Assembly: GCA_049515135.1 (NCBI GenBank)
Contig: JBEKUJ010000009.1
Coordinates: 1 to 64,000, forward strand
Length of the DNA: 64,000 nucleotides
Direction: 5' to 3'
Origin: Fen-1364 sp049515135
Lineage (GTDB): Bacteria; Spirochaetota; Spirochaetia; SZUA-6; Fen-1364
A program made the position numbers and the translations under genes. The notes under the pieces are model-generated. The model did no database searches. It had not been told where the DNA came from and was given only the letters and a program-made list of their open reading frames with translations. This document shows, piece by piece, positions 62,852 through 64,000 of the stretch; position 1 is the stretch's first letter; every line of letters begins with the position of its first letter.

Positions 62852-63616
62852 ATGTCCGACCCGAAGAGCTATCTCATCGACATGGATGGGGTCCTGGTCA
62901 GGGGCACGGACCCGATCCCCGGCGCGGACGCGTTCCTCAAGCGCCTGGAGGCGCGCGGCGCCAAATACCTGGTTCTCACGAACAACCCCAAGTACACGCA
63001 GACGGACCTCGCCTATCGCCTGACAAGCGTCGGCATCTCTCTGGCGCCGCAGTGCATCTTCACCTCCGCCATGGCAACGGTGAGCTTTCTCAAATCGCAG
63101 AAGGGCAACGGCAAGGTCTTCGTCATCGGGGAGAGCGGGCTTACCGATCCCCTGCACGAGGCGGGTTTCATCATCACCGATATCGAGCCCTGGTACGTCG
63201 TTCTGGGTGAAACGAACTCGTACAATTTCCAGCTTATCACCACGGCCATCCGCCTCATCGAGAAAGGGGCGCGGTTCATCGCGACGAACCCGGATCCATC
63301 GGGGCCCGGCGACGGGGGTCTTGTTCCCGCCTGCGGAGCCATGGCGGCGTTGATTGAGAAAGCCACGGGCGTCAGCCCCTTCTTCGTCGGCAAACCCAAC
63401 CCCTTGATGATGAGGACCGCGCTGAACTACCTCGGGGTCCATTCCGAGAACACGGTGATGGTTGGCGACCGGATGGACACCGACATGGTGGCAGGGGTGG
63501 AAAGCGGAATGGAGACCGTGCTTGTCTTGAGCGGCGTCACGCGGAGGGAAGATGTGCCGCGCTATCCGTATCAGCCCACGCGCATTGTGGAATCCGTGGC
63601 GGACATCGCACCATAA
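62852..63616 (+). CDS. NagD-type HAD phosphatase
   Basis: 254 residues. Motif I DMDGVLVRG, motif II VLTNNPKYTQ, the C2-type cap domain (about 90-165), motif III VGKPNPLMM and motif IV VGDRMDTDMV identify the HAD-IIA/NagD group, which dephosphorylates sugar or nucleotide monophosphates. It is divergent from the neighbouring HAD gene. ATG 62852 begins exactly at the family start. Confidence 0.93.
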   Translation: MSDPKSYLIDMDGVLVRGTDPIPGADAFLKRLEARGAKYLVLTNNPKYTQTDLAYRLTSVGISLAPQCIFTSAMATVSFLKSQKGNGKVFVIGESGLTDPLHEAGFIITDIEPWYVVLGETNSYNFQLITTAIRLIEKGARFIATNPDPSGPGDGGLVPACGAMAALIEKATGVSPFFVGKPNPLMMRTALNYLGVHSENTVMVGDRMDTDMVAGVESGMETVLVLSGVTRREDVPRYPYQPTRIVESVADIAP

Positions 63617-63640
63617 AAAACGCCCCAGGCGACTGGGGCG
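63615..63640 (-). terminator. Rho-independent terminator of the right-edge cyclase gene
   Basis: CGCCCCAG-GCGA-CTGGGGCG is an 8-bp stem that, on the minus strand, is followed by TTTTTT. It starts 9 nt past the cyclase stop and overlaps the 3' end of the convergent NagD-type gene. Confidence 0.85.
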
Positions 63641-63648
63641 CTCTATGC

Positions 63649-64000
63649 CTACTTTGTCGTCCTGTGGAAAACCCCGTCCCAGCCCTTCGGCGGAGGGTCA
63701 GCCTGGAACTCCTTGATGCGCTGGAGGAAGACCTTGCTCGTATCGTCCTTGAGTTCTTTTACAAGCGCGCTGAATCCTCTTTCCGCATCCGCCCACTTCT
63801 GCTTGCGATAGAGCTCCAGGGAGGTCTCGAAGATCTTCTTCAGCTTGACAAGCTTTTCGGCGGCAGACTTCGACTCCTGAAGGACCTCGTAGATACGAAC
63901 GGGTTCAGTCTTGCCCTTCACCGTCATCAAGTCTATCTCGCGGCAAAGAAAACTTTCCTTCACTTTGTCGTAAACCGCTTTCGTGATGAGCGTCTTGGTG
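63649..64000 (-). CDS. Class III nucleotide cyclase, C-terminal fragment
   Basis: Only the last 116 codons are in the window; the gene continues to the right. The visible part contains the distal end of the cyclase domain (FLCREIDLMTVKGKTEPVRI) and a helical tail ending PPPKGWDGV. The same tail motif ends the HAMP cyclase at 26148-27809, so the two are paralogues. The catalytic residues lie outside the window. Confidence 0.85.
   Translation of the reverse strand, partial: TKTLITKAVYDKVKESFLCREIDLMTVKGKTEPVRIYEVLQESKSAAEKLVKLKKIFETSLELYRKQKWADAERGFSALVKELKDDTSKVFLQRIKEFQADPPPKGWDGVFHRTTK

Overview
The window looks like chromosomal DNA of a free-living, GC-rich (roughly 60%) bacterium, most likely a spirochaete. 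This placement is an inference. It rests on the RRM-type RNA-binding protein, several class III nucleotide cyclases with a shared C-terminal tail, large coiled-coil/TPR proteins with no familiar homologue, and many carbohydrate and peptide ABC transporters. No rRNA, tRNA, CRISPR array, IS element or prophage was seen.

Layout. 0-5.4 kb: a sugar ABC transporter (ATPase, permease, lipoprotein binding protein) with a LacI regulator. The left edge repeats the 5' end of the binding-protein gene. 5.5-9.4 kb: a frameshifted EamA permease, an FHA protein, a lipoprotein, a zinc-ribbon peptide, a GH12 glucanase and a small outer-membrane protein. 9.4-16.8 kb: two sugar-type oxidoreductases, a multi-PAS hybrid histidine kinase and a 7TMR-DISM/GGDEF/EAL protein. 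16.9-20.5 kb: a SsuA/TauA-type uptake system with permease and ATPase fused, overlapping a methyltransferase gene. 20.4-27.8 kb (minus): a probable operon of HAMP-cyclase, coiled-coil membrane protein, unknown protein and PatB/MalY lyase. 27.9-34 kb (plus): beta-helix protein, acyl-ACP thioesterase, propeller/transglutaminase/TPR protein and MFS exporter. 34-37.8 kb (minus): second cyclase, WrbA, MarR and aldo/keto reductase.

37.9-45.3 kb is the most interesting part. A xylFGH-like operon (minus) is divergent from a two-gene operon. That operon encodes an NtrC-type sigma-54 activator and a histidine kinase whose N-terminus is a degenerate copy of the sugar-transporter ATPase. The intergenic region has a well-formed sigma-54 promoter facing xylF, and about 130 bp upstream of it three phased ATTTC/GAAAT half-sites. 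Together these suggest a circuit in which a transporter-ATPase mimic senses the state of the sugar permease and, by phosphorelay, switches on the transporter operon.

45.3-50.7 kb: a dipeptide/oligopeptide-type ABC operon with fused DppD-DppF. 50.8-55.4 kb: a molybdopterin oxidoreductase convergent with an MttB-family methyltransferase, and a DMT permease. 55.4-64 kb: a J-domain protein, a TerC/DUF475 membrane protein, an RRM protein with a structured leader, GlnRS, a PAS protein, two HAD phosphatases and a truncated third cyclase at the right edge.
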